Part shown: positions 10,287-20,977 of the stretch, piece by piece | How the letters are laid out: each line of letters begins with the position of its first letter | Numbering within the stretch: the stretch's first letter is position 1 | NCBI GenBank assembly: GCA_021202395.1 | Contig: JAJQDC010000020.1 | Coordinates: forward strand, 1-64,000 | Direction: 5' to 3' | Length of the DNA: 64,000 bases | From: Clostridia bacterium | GTDB taxonomy: Bacteria > Bacillota > Clostridia > Christensenellales > Borkfalkiaceae | Position numbers and translations under genes: made by a program | The notes under the pieces: model-generated | Told to the model about the DNA's origin: nothing | The model's input: only the letters and a program-made list of their open reading frames with translations | The model's database searches: none

Positions 10287-11188
10287 AACATCTACTTAAA
10301 TTATCTGACCTTACCAGGGAAGAGATATTATCTATATTGAACCTTGGCGACCAGCTTAAATTTGAACGCAACAACGGCATACAAAAAGATTACCTTAAGG
10401 GTAAAAAACTTGGTATGATATTCCAGAAGTCGTCTACCCGCACAAGGGTTTCCTTTGAAGTGGGCATGTACGAACTTGGCGGCTACGCTCTGTTTTTATC
10501 GAGTAACGATTTGCAGATCGGCAGGGGCGAGCCCGTACAGGATACCGCAAGGGTGCTTTCGCGCTATCTTGACGGCATTATGATACGTACGTTTGCCCAG
10601 CAGGAAGTGGAAGATCTTGCAAAGTACGGCTCAATACCCATAATAAACGGTCTTACAGATTATTGCCATCCCTGCCAGGTGCTTGCCGACCTTATGACGA
10701 TAAGGGAATATAAGGGAACCTTTAAAGGGCTTAAAATGGCGTTCATCGGCGACGGTAACAATATGGCAAACAGCCTTATTGTGGGCGCCGTAAAAACGGG
10801 GATGCAGATAAGCGTAGCCTGCCCCGAAAACCATTTGCCAGACGAAAAGCTTGTAGCCTGGGGCAAGGAAAGCGGTCTGTTGACTGTTACTACCAGCGTA
10901 AAAGACGCTATAGAAGGCGCAGATGTGCTTTATACCGACGTCTGGGCTTCTATGGGCCAGGAAGGCGAAAAGAAGCAAAGGGAGAACGATTTTAAGGGCT
11001 ATCAGATAAATGAAGAAAATATTAAGGGTGCAAAAGAAGACGTAATGGTTATGCACTGCCTGCCTGCCCACCGCGGAGAAGAAATTACCGAAGGCGTGTT
11101 TGAAGCGCACGCCAAAGAAATTTTTGACGAAGCAGAAAACAGGCTGCACGCACAGAAAGCCGTTATGGTAAAACTTTTAAGATACTGA
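10283..11188 (+). CDS. argF: Ornithine carbamoyltransferase
   Basis: SSTRTRVSFE and MHCLPAHRGEEIT motifs. Confidence 0.96.
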   Translation: MKHLLKLSDLTREEILSILNLGDQLKFERNNGIQKDYLKGKKLGMIFQKSSTRTRVSFEVGMYELGGYALFLSSNDLQIGRGEPVQDTARVLSRYLDGIMIRTFAQQEVEDLAKYGSIPIINGLTDYCHPCQVLADLMTIREYKGTFKGLKMAFIGDGNNMANSLIVGAVKTGMQISVACPENHLPDEKLVAWGKESGLLTVTTSVKDAIEGADVLYTDVWASMGQEGEKKQRENDFKGYQINEENIKGAKEDVMVMHCLPAHRGEEITEGVFEAHAKEIFDEAENRLHAQKAVMVKLLRY

Positions 11189-11217
11189 AATAACAGAAAA
11201 ATTCAAGGAAAAATCAG

Positions 11218-12291
11218 ATGAAGACAAGCAAAGTTTATTTGACGTTGCAAAACGGGAAACAATTTGTCGGGCAGTCGTTCGGAGCTTGCGGAGAGGTTGT
11301 CGGCGAACTTGTTTTTACAACTGGTATGACGGGTTATATAGAAACCCTTACCGACCCCAGCTATTACGGGCAGATCGTTACGCAGACCTTTCCGCTTATA
11401 GGCAACTATGGCATGATAGAGTCGGACTCGGAAAGTAAAAAACCTTGGGTTTCCGCTTATATCGTCCGCGAAAAGTGCGATATGCCTTCTAATTTCAGAA
11501 GTGAAGGCACGTTAGACGATTACCTTAAAAAACACAACATTATAGGTATTTACGGCATCGATACGCGAGAGCTTACAAAAATAGTAAGGGAAACGGGTGT
11601 AATGAATGCTGCAATAACGTTGGCGCCGCTGAAAGATTTTTCTGCGGTTAATAACTACCGCATTAGCGACGCAGTTAACGCCGTAACCTGCAAAGAACCT
11701 GAATTTATGGGCGACCCTGACGGAATAAGGGTAGCCGTATGGGACTTTGGCGCAAAGAGCAATATTACACGTGAACTTGTAAAGCGCGGCTGTTATTGCA
11801 TAAAGATACCCGCATTTTATACTGCGGAACAGATTTTAGAGTTCAATCCACAGGGGCTTATGCTTACAAACGGCCCCGGGGACCCTTCCGAAAATACCCA
11901 CATTATAGAAAATATAAGAAAGCTTGCCGGTAAACTTCCCATTTTCGGCATTTGCCTTGGGCACCAGCTTTTTGCGCTTGCCATGGGCGGCAAAACAAAA
12001 AAGATGAAGTACGGGCACAGGGGTTCTAACCAGCCCGTTAAAAACCTTGATACGGGCAGGGTATATATATCCAGCCAGAACCACGGCTACGAAGTTATAT
12101 CTTCAAGCTTAAGCTTTGGCAAACTATCCTTTATAAATGCCAACGACGGCACTTGCGAAGGGTTTGAATATCCCGATATAAACGCATACACGGTGCAGTT
12201 CCACCCCGAAGCTTGCGGCGGGCCGCACGATGCGTCTTTCCTCTTTGATAAATTTATACTTAATATGAAGGAGGGGAAATATCATGCCTAA
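11218..12291 (+). CDS. carA: Carbamoyl-phosphate synthase small subunit
   Basis: GATase class I motif IFGICLGHQLFALA. Confidence 0.96.
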   Translation: MKTSKVYLTLQNGKQFVGQSFGACGEVVGELVFTTGMTGYIETLTDPSYYGQIVTQTFPLIGNYGMIESDSESKKPWVSAYIVREKCDMPSNFRSEGTLDDYLKKHNIIGIYGIDTRELTKIVRETGVMNAAITLAPLKDFSAVNNYRISDAVNAVTCKEPEFMGDPDGIRVAVWDFGAKSNITRELVKRGCYCIKIPAFYTAEQILEFNPQGLMLTNGPGDPSENTHIIENIRKLAGKLPIFGICLGHQLFALAMGGKTKKMKYGHRGSNQPVKNLDTGRVYISSQNHGYEVISSSLSFGKLSFINANDGTCEGFEYPDINAYTVQFHPEACGGPHDASFLFDKFILNMKEGKYHA

Positions 12292-15200
12292 GAGAGACGA
12301 TATTAAAAAAGTTCTTGTTATTGGTTCAGGTCCTATAGTAATTGGCCAGGCTGCCGAATTTGACTACGCCGGCGCGCAGGCGTGCCGCGTTCTTAAAGAC
12401 GCAGGCCTTGACGTAGTTCTTTGCAACTCTAACCCCGCAACAATTATGACGGATAAAGCGCTTGCAGATGAAATTTATCTTGAACCGCTTACCATAGATA
12501 CGTTAAAAAGAATTATCATAAAGGAACGCCCCGACAGCTTGCTTGCATCATTAGGCGGCCAGACAGGTCTTACGCTTGGCTGCCAGCTTGCAAAAGAAGG
12601 CTTTTTGGACGAGTGGGGCGTAAAGCTCATCGGCGTAAATTTAAGTGCGATAGACAGGGCAGAAGACAGGGAACTGTTTAAAGAGACAATGCAAAAGATT
12701 AACCAGCCCGTTGTTCCTTCTGATATTGCCTATACGGTAGACGAATGTGTGGAAGTAGCACAAAGGATAGGCGGCTACCCCGTAATTATCCGCCCTGCAT
12801 ACACGCTTGGCGGTGCGGGCGGCGGCGTTGCGTACAACGAAGAAGAGTTAAGATTGATTGCCCACAACGGTCTGCTGCTTTCGCCCATAACGCAGGTGCT
12901 TATAGAACGTTACATCGGCGGCTGGAAAGAGATTGAATTTGAAGTTTTGCGCGACGGTGCAGGCAACGTGCTTACCGTCTGCTCAATGGAAAATTTTGAC
13001 CCCGTAGGCATTCACACTGGCGACAGCATAGTCATTGCGCCTGCCGTAACCCTTTCTGATAAAGAATACCAGATGCTGCGTACGGCTTCGCTTGACATTA
13101 TAACGGAGCTTGGCATAGAAGGCGGTTGCAACTGCCAGTTTGCGTTGAACCCCGATTCGTTTGAATATTCTGTAATAGAAGTTAACCCCAGGGTTTCCCG
13201 TTCGTCTGCACTGGCGTCTAAGGCAACCGGTTACCCCATAGCAAAAGTTTCAACTAAAATTGCGCTCGGCTATACGCTTGACGAAATTAAAAACGATGTA
13301 ACGGGCAAAACTTACGCCTGCTTTGAACCTACCCTTGACTACGTGGTAGTAAAACTTCCCAAATGGCCCTTTGATAAATTCCTTTATGCAAAGCGCACGC
13401 TTGGCACGAGGATGAAAGCCACCGGCGAAGTGATGGCAATAGGTACCAGCTTTGAGATGGCTATAATGAAAGCCGTCCGCGGTGCAGAAATTTCTTTAGG
13501 CACTTTAAATATGCCTAAGATGATGGAACTTTCTGACGAAGAGATACACGCAAAACTTTCTGAACTTACCGACGAAAGACTTTTTGTTGTATACTCTGCG
13601 ATAAAGCGCGGTATTCCTATAGAAGAAATTTACCGTATAACAAAGATAGACGAATGGTTTTTGGAAAAATTAAAGAACCTTGCCGACTACGAAAATGAGA
13701 TACAGGGCAAGCCGCTTACACGCCCGCAGTACCTGCGCGGTAAAAAACTTGGCTACCCCGATAAAGAACTTGAAAAACTTTCAGGAAGCAAACTCCCCAT
13801 GCACAGGGATGCCGTGTTTAAGATGGTTGATACCTGCGGTGCAGAGTTTGCTGCACAAACGCCGTATTTTTATTCAACTTATGACGAAAAGGAACACGAC
13901 GAAGCAAAGCCTTTTGTAAAGCGCAGCCAGAAGCGCAGGATAGTGGTTATCGGCTCGGGTCCCATAAGGATAGGCCAGGGTATTGAGTTCGACTATTCAT
14001 CGGTACACTGCGTATGGACGCTTAAAGAACTTGGCTACGAAGTAATAATAATAAACAACAACCCTGAAACTGTATCTACCGACTTTGATACGGCGGACAG
14101 GCTTTACTTTGAAGCGCTTACGCCGGAAGACGTGCAAAGCGTAATAGACATAGAAAAGCCTTACGGCGTGGTGATCACTTTCGGCGGGCAGACTGCTATA
14201 AAACTCTGCAGCTACCTTGATAAAAAGGGTATAAGGATACTTGGCACGCCTGCCGACAGCGTAGACCTTGCCGAAGACAGGGAACGTTTTGACGAACTGC
14301 TTGAACAGTTTGACATAGCCCGCCCCAAGGGGCTTACCGTTATGACCAAGCAAGAGGCGATTTCTGCCGCAGAACAGCTTGGCTACCCCGTGCTTTTGCG
14401 CCCGTCGTACGTAATTGGTGGCCAGAATATGACAATAGCGTTTACCCAGAACGACATAGAACGCTATATGGACGTTATTCTTGCCCAGCACATAGAAAAC
14501 CCTGTGCTCTGCGATAAATACCTTATGGGTACAGAGCTTGAAGTAGACGCTATTTCTGACGGCGTAGACGTGCTTATCCCCGGCATTATGCAGCATATTG
14601 AGCGTGCCGGTGTACATAGCGGCGACTCTATAGCTGTTTATCCCCCGTATAATCTAAGCGACGCTATGCTTAAAAAGGTAGTTGATATATCTACCAAGCT
14701 TGCCATATCGCTCAAAACAAAGGGGCTTATAAATATACAGTACCTTATTTACCAGAACGAACTTTACGTAATAGAAGTCAACCCCAGGGCATCGCGTACA
14801 ATACCTTATATTTCTAAGGTAACGGGCGTACCTATGGTAGAGCTTGCAACAAAAATATTGATGGGTGCAAAACTTAAACGCCTTGGTTACGGCACGGGGC
14901 TTTACCCCAGTTCGCCGTACGTTGCGGTAAAGGTTCCCGTGTTCTCTTTTGAAAAGCTCAACGACGTAAACTCGCAGCTCGGCCCCGAAATGAAGTCTAC
15001 GGGCGAAGTTCTTGGCATCGGTAAAACAATAGAAGAAGCGCTGTTTAAGGGGCTTGTTTCTGCAGGGTTCAATATGAAGCACCCCACAAAGCAGCATCCT
15101 TCAGGCATTTACTTTACCGTAAACGATCAGGATAAGTTTGAAATTGTAAATATTGTTAAAAAGTTTGCAGACCTTGGGCTTACGCTTTACGCAACCAAAG

Positions 15201-16339
15201 GTACTGCTGATACGATACGAAGTTTAGGTCTTGAATGTACCGACGTGGAAAGGCTTTCTACTAACGACGATATATTCAAGCTTATGGATGAAGATAAGAT
15301 AGACTATATAGTTTATACAGGTAAAACGGATATAGAATCTATTACAAACTATATATCTCTTCACCATCACGCAATACTTCTTGGTATTACGGTGCTTACT
15401 TCGCTTGATACCACAAATGCACTTGCAGATTGCATTGCGGGCAGATACACCCAGTTCAACACAGAACTTGTAGATATCAACCACCTGCGTAAGGAAAAGT
15501 TAAAGCTTGACTTCTGTAAAATGCACAGCTGCGGCAACGATTACATTTTGTTTAACAATATGGATAACCGCATTACCTGCCCCGAATCGCTTGCGATAAA
15601 CTTTTCTGACAGGCACTACGGGATAGGCAGCGACGGCATTGTTATGATAGAAAAATCTGACGAAGCCGTATGTAAAATGCGTGTGTTCAACCGCGACGGA
15701 AGCGACGGCGGTATGGCGGCTAACCCGCTGCGGTGCGTTGCAAAGTACGCTTACGACAGGCGGTTTATAGATTCAGGTACAATTAACATAGAAACATGCA
15801 AGGGTGTAAAAGAACTTGAAATAGCTTCTTTTAACGGCTTTGCAAGTTCTGTATCGGTAAATCTTGGCAAAGCTACGTTCGACGGTAAATCTATACCTTC
15901 GGTATTTGACGGCGAAGTGGTAGAACAGATGTTAAGTTTTGGCGGTACAGAATATAAAACTACTATAGTTAACGTCGGTATTCCGCACTGCGCTGTCTTT
16001 TGCGACAAGGTAGACGACATCGATATAGAAGCATTGGGGCAGGCTGTAATAACATCAGGATACTTCCCCGCAGGTGCTTACCTTGAGTGCGCAAGGCTGG
16101 TAAACAACCTTACCGTAAAAATACGTGTATGGGATAAGATAAACGGCGAAACTATGGCTTGCGGTACAGCTGCCGCTGCAGTTGCCGTTGCAGCGGTAAA
16201 ATCTGGCAAGTGCCTTAAAAACAGTATTATTACCGTTAAGCTTAAGGGCGGCGACCTTTTTGTAACCTGCAAAGAAGACGGCGATATATTATTAGACGGC
16301 AGCGTTAAGCAGTCTTATGAAGGCGTAATAGAAATTTAA
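12284..16339 (+). CDS. carB: Carbamoyl-phosphate synthase large subunit fused to a C-terminal DapF-like domain
   Basis: Residues ~1-1070 typical CarB (two ATP-grasp halves plus MGS-like domain); from ~15503 LDFCKMHSCGNDYILFNNMDN...GETMACGTAAAAVAV is DapF-like; single open frame of 1351 aa. Confidence 0.95.
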   Translation: MPKRDDIKKVLVIGSGPIVIGQAAEFDYAGAQACRVLKDAGLDVVLCNSNPATIMTDKALADEIYLEPLTIDTLKRIIIKERPDSLLASLGGQTGLTLGCQLAKEGFLDEWGVKLIGVNLSAIDRAEDRELFKETMQKINQPVVPSDIAYTVDECVEVAQRIGGYPVIIRPAYTLGGAGGGVAYNEEELRLIAHNGLLLSPITQVLIERYIGGWKEIEFEVLRDGAGNVLTVCSMENFDPVGIHTGDSIVIAPAVTLSDKEYQMLRTASLDIITELGIEGGCNCQFALNPDSFEYSVIEVNPRVSRSSALASKATGYPIAKVSTKIALGYTLDEIKNDVTGKTYACFEPTLDYVVVKLPKWPFDKFLYAKRTLGTRMKATGEVMAIGTSFEMAIMKAVRGAEISLGTLNMPKMMELSDEEIHAKLSELTDERLFVVYSAIKRGIPIEEIYRITKIDEWFLEKLKNLADYENEIQGKPLTRPQYLRGKKLGYPDKELEKLSGSKLPMHRDAVFKMVDTCGAEFAAQTPYFYSTYDEKEHDEAKPFVKRSQKRRIVVIGSGPIRIGQGIEFDYSSVHCVWTLKELGYEVIIINNNPETVSTDFDTADRLYFEALTPEDVQSVIDIEKPYGVVITFGGQTAIKLCSYLDKKGIRILGTPADSVDLAEDRERFDELLEQFDIARPKGLTVMTKQEAISAAEQLGYPVLLRPSYVIGGQNMTIAFTQNDIERYMDVILAQHIENPVLCDKYLMGTELEVDAISDGVDVLIPGIMQHIERAGVHSGDSIAVYPPYNLSDAMLKKVVDISTKLAISLKTKGLINIQYLIYQNELYVIEVNPRASRTIPYISKVTGVPMVELATKILMGAKLKRLGYGTGLYPSSPYVAVKVPVFSFEKLNDVNSQLGPEMKSTGEVLGIGKTIEEALFKGLVSAGFNMKHPTKQHPSGIYFTVNDQDKFEIVNIVKKFADLGLTLYATKGTADTIRSLGLECTDVERLSTNDDIFKLMDEDKIDYIVYTGKTDIESITNYISLHHHAILLGITVLTSLDTTNALADCIAGRYTQFNTELVDINHLRKEKLKLDFCKMHSCGNDYILFNNMDNRITCPESLAINFSDRHYGIGSDGIVMIEKSDEAVCKMRVFNRDGSDGGMAANPLRCVAKYAYDRRFIDSGTINIETCKGVKELEIASFNGFASSVSVNLGKATFDGKSIPSVFDGEVVEQMLSFGGTEYKTTIVNVGIPHCAVFCDKVDDIDIEALGQAVITSGYFPAGAYLECARLVNNLTVKIRVWDKINGETMACGTAAAAVAVAAVKSGKCLKNSIITVKLKGGDLFVTCKEDGDILLDGSVKQSYEGVIEI

Positions 16340-16340
16340 A

Positions 16341-17468
16341 ATGATTTATTTTGATAATGCCGCCACAACAAAACCTGATAAAGATTGTCTTGGCAGGGCA
16401 GAAAAATATTTAACCGACCAATTTTATAATCCTTCCGCACTATATGCGGAAGGATATAATTTGCATCTTGATTTGCGCTCTGCAAGGGAAAGTATTTTAT
16501 CGCATATAGCGGATAAAAATGCGTATGAACTTATAATAACTTCCTGCGGCAGCGAAGCCGACAACCAGGCGGTGTTCTGCGCAGGCAGGCGGGGCAACAT
16601 TGTTACCACAAGCGGCGAACATGCTGCTGTTTATTCGGCGGTAAGCGAAGCAAAACTCCGCGGCGGCGATGTAAGGTTTGCAAAGCTGAATGCCGACGGA
16701 AGCGTTAACGAAGAAAGTTTATTATCTCTTGTAGATAAAGACACTTCGCTTGTGTCGGTAATTCATGTAAATAACGAAACGGGTGCGGTAAATGATATTA
16801 ACAGCCTTGCGGCAAAGGTAAAAAAAATAAATTCTCGTACGGTATTTCATTCTGATGGTGTGCAAGCTTACGGCAAATTACCTTACAGGCTTTCACAAAA
16901 CGTAGATCTTTATTCTTTAAGCGCACACAAAATTGGTGCGTTAAAGGGCACCGGTGCGCTTATAAAGCGTAAAACGCTTAATATAAAGCCTTATATTTAC
17001 GGCGGCGGGCAGGAAAACGGCTTAAGAAGCGGTACCGAAAACGTGTTCGGTATAAAAATGCTTGAATATGCAGCAGATAAAGTTTACGGCAATCTGCAGG
17101 AAAATTACAAAAAAATATCTGCAGTAAAAGGGCGGCTTTGCGAACTGTTGGATAAAAATATTTTTACCGTTTTATCGCCGCAAAGCGGTTCGCCGTATAT
17201 TCTTACCGTAGCGGCAGAAGGTGTGCGCGGTGAAACTGCATTGCATGCAGTAAACGACAAGGGGCTTATTATAGGTACGGGTTCGGCTTGTTCTTCTAAT
17301 GCGGCAAAGCGCCATTCAAGGGTTATAACCGCATGCGGAATCAATGATAAACTTGCCGACAGCGTACTGCGTATAAGCTTTTGCTGCAATAATACGGCAG
17401 AAGAAGCTGAACTTGCCGCAGAGATTTTAAATAAAACAGTTGGTGAACTTAAAGAGGCGTTAAAATAA
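16341..17468 (+). CDS. Cysteine desulfurase (IscS/NifS-like)
   Basis: MIYFDNAATTKPD...SLSAHKIGALKGTGAL...GTGSACSS. Confidence 0.93.
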   Translation: MIYFDNAATTKPDKDCLGRAEKYLTDQFYNPSALYAEGYNLHLDLRSARESILSHIADKNAYELIITSCGSEADNQAVFCAGRRGNIVTTSGEHAAVYSAVSEAKLRGGDVRFAKLNADGSVNEESLLSLVDKDTSLVSVIHVNNETGAVNDINSLAAKVKKINSRTVFHSDGVQAYGKLPYRLSQNVDLYSLSAHKIGALKGTGALIKRKTLNIKPYIYGGGQENGLRSGTENVFGIKMLEYAADKVYGNLQENYKKISAVKGRLCELLDKNIFTVLSPQSGSPYILTVAAEGVRGETALHAVNDKGLIIGTGSACSSNAAKRHSRVITACGINDKLADSVLRISFCCNNTAEEAELAAEILNKTVGELKEALK

Positions 17469-18623
17469 ATGGAAAAGGTAATAATTATACGGTATGCTGA
17501 AATTCATTTAAAGGGCAAAAACCGTGGGTATTTTGAACATATTTTTGCCGTTAATATGGAAAAATCTCTTAAGGGCATCCGCCACGAAATTCACAGGCAG
17601 AGCGGCAGATATCTTGTAGAAGGCTTTGCTGATGAAAATACAGACCTTATAGTAAACAAAATTAAAAGAGTTTTCGGCGTTCATTCGGTAAGCGTTGCCT
17701 ATAAAGTACCGTCTGACATGAATGAAATTTTTAATGCGGCAAAACTTGTTGCAGGCGAAAGCGGTACGTTTAAGGTAGAAACGCACAGGGCAGATAAGAC
17801 ATTTCCGCTTAATTCTCCGCAGATAAGCGCAGAAATCGGCGGAAGAATGCTTGAAAGTAACCGTTTACTTAAAGTGGATGTACACAACCCAGATTTTGTA
17901 ATTAATATTGACGTAAGAGAAAACGGCACGGCGCTTGTGTTCAATAAATTTGAAAGCGGTGCCGACGGTATGCCCGTAGGTACCGCCGGTAAAGGTTTGC
18001 TTTTGATATCCGGCGGTATAGACAGCCCTGTGGCAGGGCATATGATTGCTAAGCGCGGTATGAAGATAGAAGGGTTGCACTTTCATAGTTACCCGTATAC
18101 CAATATGCAGGCAAGACAAAAGGTAAACGATCTTGCCGCAGTGCTTTCTGAATACAACTGCGGTTTCACGTTAAACGTTGTTTCTGTAAAAAGAATACAG
18201 GAAGAAATACACAAAAATTGTAATGGCGCTTATATGGTTACGCTGCTTCGCAGGTTTATGATGCGAATTGCAGAAATAATTGCGGATAAAAACGGCGACC
18301 AGTGTATTATTACGGGTGAAAGTTTAGGTCAGGTAGCCAGCCAGACGGTAGAGGGTATGACGTCTTCTAACTCAGTTATAAAAAATTTGCCTGTACTGCG
18401 CCCCTTATGCGGCTTTGACAAAAACGAAATTATAGAGCGGAGCCGCAAGATCGGCACTTACGAAATCTCTATTCAGCCGTTTGAAGATTGCTGTACGGTA
18501 TTTTTACCTGAATATCCCATAATAAAACCTAAAATAGAAGATGTTCTTGCAGAAGAGGCAAAACTTGACGTAGAAGGGCTTATTACTGACGCACTCTCTA
18601 CATTAGAAATTACTGAATTATAA
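17469..18623 (+). CDS. thiI: tRNA 4-thiouridine synthase ThiI (no rhodanese domain)
   Basis: THUMP region plus LLISGGIDSPVAGHMIAKRG PP-loop; adjacent to cysteine desulfurase. Confidence 0.94.
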   Translation: MEKVIIIRYAEIHLKGKNRGYFEHIFAVNMEKSLKGIRHEIHRQSGRYLVEGFADENTDLIVNKIKRVFGVHSVSVAYKVPSDMNEIFNAAKLVAGESGTFKVETHRADKTFPLNSPQISAEIGGRMLESNRLLKVDVHNPDFVINIDVRENGTALVFNKFESGADGMPVGTAGKGLLLISGGIDSPVAGHMIAKRGMKIEGLHFHSYPYTNMQARQKVNDLAAVLSEYNCGFTLNVVSVKRIQEEIHKNCNGAYMVTLLRRFMMRIAEIIADKNGDQCIITGESLGQVASQTVEGMTSSNSVIKNLPVLRPLCGFDKNEIIERSRKIGTYEISIQPFEDCCTVFLPEYPIIKPKIEDVLAEEAKLDVEGLITDALSTLEITEL

Positions 18624-18625
18624 AA

Positions 18626-18656
18626 ATAAAAACTCACACAGTTGTGTGAGTTTTTA
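18626..18656. terminator. Bidirectional terminator between thiI and PBP gene
   Basis: AACTCACACA-TGTGTGAGTTTTT hairpin. Confidence 0.8.
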
Positions 18657-18657
18657 T

Positions 18658-20877
18658 TTATTCGTTATACCAGTCCCAGTGGATAATGTCTGGTATTTTC
18701 TGCTGCGGCTGCTGGGTTTTTGTACCGATATTCACGGCAGGCAGTTTAATTGTTTTGCCGTAATAAGTTTTTTCCTTGCCGCAGTAGCAGGGGGTTACGT
18801 AGTAAACGTAATTTCCGTCTTCTACTTCATCGCAAAAGTTGTTTATCCACTCACCGTTATAAACCTGTATTTTTTGTCCGTTACTTTCGCGTTCTATCAA
18901 ATATACATAGTACTCTGTCTGACATAATGATATAAAAACTGCATTATTTTTAACATTTATTGTGGGCTTTTCTATTGTCGGGCAGGAAAATCTGGTAGAA
19001 GCAAGTTTTGGCTCGCTCCCTTTTATAACTTTAATTTCTTTTGTCTTAAGCATTGGTGCTGCCCTGTCGGCAAGAATTATTTTATTGTTGTTTGTATATT
19101 CGTCGCGGTCTATTTTTATTGTTGTAGTTCCGCTTGTTACGTTTAACGGTGCAGGTGGTTTTACTTCATATAATTTATTTAAAATACTTTCTGCTATTTG
19201 GGTGCAGTTGTTGCCGCCCGTTATATTTAGCGGTGTGTTGTCTTTATCGCCAAGCCATACGCCGATGCAGTCTTCTGATGTGTATGCAATGCAGTATGCG
19301 TCAGTATTTCCCTGTAAATTGCCGCACGTGCCTGTTTTTGCCGCTACGTCAAACGGGATATTTTTTAATTTTTTTGCCGTTCCGCTTTTTGCCGTTTGCA
19401 AAAGCATATCGTTCATCAGCGAGCAAGTCCCTATAGAGAATACTTTTTGCGTTGTATTTTCTGCTTTGTATATTACTTTGCCGTTTTCTGCAATAATTTC
19501 ATTAATAAAGTGCGATTTTCCATAATTACCGTTATTGGTAAAGGTGGAATATCTGTCGCAGATATCTTTAAGCGTAAGCCCGTATTTCATTCCGCCAAGA
19601 GCAAGAGATAAATTTTTTTCGTCATTTTCAAGTTTTATTCCCATTTTTGCTGCGTATTTTTCTGCCCTGTCAAGCGTAAGAGCGTTCAATGTCTTTACTG
19701 CGGGAATGTTGTAACTGTTTGCAATGCTTTGTGCAACTGTTACGTAACCATGGTAATTTTTGTCGTAATTTTCAGGTGAATAACCGCTGTAGTTTACCTT
19801 TTCGTCAAGTATTTTTGTGTCTGGGTAAAGCAGTTTTTCTTCTATCGCGGGTGCGTAGACCAGCAGCGGTTTTATGGTGGAACCGGGTTGCCGCCTTGCG
19901 CTGCCTATCGTAGATTTATATGCTTTTACGCCGCCTTTGGCAGAAATTATTATAACGGAGTTGTCGCTGTCAAAAGTTAAATTTTCTATATGTTTTTGCA
20001 GGTTTACGTCAAGAAAAGTCTTGATTTTGCTTCCGCCTGATAAACTATAATAGTCAATACCAATGTCTTCAAGTTCGTCAAATACAGCGGTAAGGTAATC
20101 GTCGGTGCCGATATCCTGGTTCTTTTCAGCAGAAAGCGGGCTGTTTACCGCATTTTTATATTCTTCATTATCTATATATCCGCATGTCTGCATGCTTTTT
20201 AACACAATATTTCTGCGTTCTTCGCATTTTTGTGCATTTTTAAAGGGAGAGTAGTTGTTAGGCGAGGTAAGCAGACCTGCCATTGTGGCAGACTGTTCAA
20301 GGTTAAGATTTGTTGCCGTTATGCCGTAGTAAAATTCTGCAGCGCTTTCAAGCCCGTAGCAGTTATGTCCGAAGTAAATTGTGTTAAGGTACATTTCAAG
20401 TATCTTTTGTTTGGAATATCTTTGTTCAAGCTCTTTGGTAAGTTTTATTTCGCTCAGTTTGCGCTTTATCGTTTTTTCGCCCGTAAGGTGTGTGTTTTTA
20501 ATTAATTGCTGGCTGATGGTAGAAGCGCCCTCTTTAAACGAACGGCTTACAATGTTTTTGTAAAGAGCTTTAGCCATCCGCTTGTAATTAAGCCCGTTGT
20601 GCTTAAAAAACGTTCTGTCTTCTGACGCAATAAACGCATTTACCGTATCTTTGTTCAGGTCGTTAAGGTTCACGCTTTTGCGTTTATAAATTAATGACGC
20701 ATTCGTAATTTCATTGCCGTCTGCATCGCAAACGGTAATACTGCGGCTGTAATTTGTAAGCTTGCTTTCGTCTAAAACGGCGTCTTTGGTAATTAACGCA
20801 AAAGCTCCGTAAATTAATGCTATAACCAAAGCTGCAGCAAATATAAGAAACAGCAGCACTTTAAAGATCTTTTTCAT
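18658..20877 (-). CDS. Class A penicillin-binding protein (GT51 plus transpeptidase)
   Basis: EDRTFFKHNGLNYKRMAKALYKN...GASTISQQLIKNTHLTGEKTIKRKLSEI; SxN and KTGT motifs (AAKTGTCGN). Confidence 0.93.
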   Translation of the reverse strand: MKKIFKVLLFLIFAAALVIALIYGAFALITKDAVLDESKLTNYSRSITVCDADGNEITNASLIYKRKSVNLNDLNKDTVNAFIASEDRTFFKHNGLNYKRMAKALYKNIVSRSFKEGASTISQQLIKNTHLTGEKTIKRKLSEIKLTKELEQRYSKQKILEMYLNTIYFGHNCYGLESAAEFYYGITATNLNLEQSATMAGLLTSPNNYSPFKNAQKCEERRNIVLKSMQTCGYIDNEEYKNAVNSPLSAEKNQDIGTDDYLTAVFDELEDIGIDYYSLSGGSKIKTFLDVNLQKHIENLTFDSDNSVIIISAKGGVKAYKSTIGSARRQPGSTIKPLLVYAPAIEEKLLYPDTKILDEKVNYSGYSPENYDKNYHGYVTVAQSIANSYNIPAVKTLNALTLDRAEKYAAKMGIKLENDEKNLSLALGGMKYGLTLKDICDRYSTFTNNGNYGKSHFINEIIAENGKVIYKAENTTQKVFSIGTCSLMNDMLLQTAKSGTAKKLKNIPFDVAAKTGTCGNLQGNTDAYCIAYTSEDCIGVWLGDKDNTPLNITGGNNCTQIAESILNKLYEVKPPAPLNVTSGTTTIKIDRDEYTNNNKIILADRAAPMLKTKEIKVIKGSEPKLASTRFSCPTIEKPTINVKNNAVFISLCQTEYYVYLIERESNGQKIQVYNGEWINNFCDEVEDGNYVYYVTPCYCGKEKTYYGKTIKLPAVNIGTKTQQPQQKIPDIIHWDWYNE

Positions 20878-20977
20878 CTTAAATTAGTATACGAAAAATC
20901 AATAAATTGTTTCAAATTAATTGAAAAAATTTCTCTTAAATTATATAATAGTTGTATATACGTAAAAAAGGAGATTT

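Noticed and set aside
13997-14617. Long reverse-strand ORF inside carB (206 aa), and similar antisense ORFs at 7008-7607, 4977-5612, 43199-44127, 53918-54505
   Set aside because: Each lies opposite a strongly conserved gene and translates to a biased composition with no recognisable domain; shadow ORFs from codon bias.
18962-19525. 187-aa + strand ORF within the PBP gene
   Set aside because: Antisense to a clear GT51/transpeptidase gene; no domain or RBS support.
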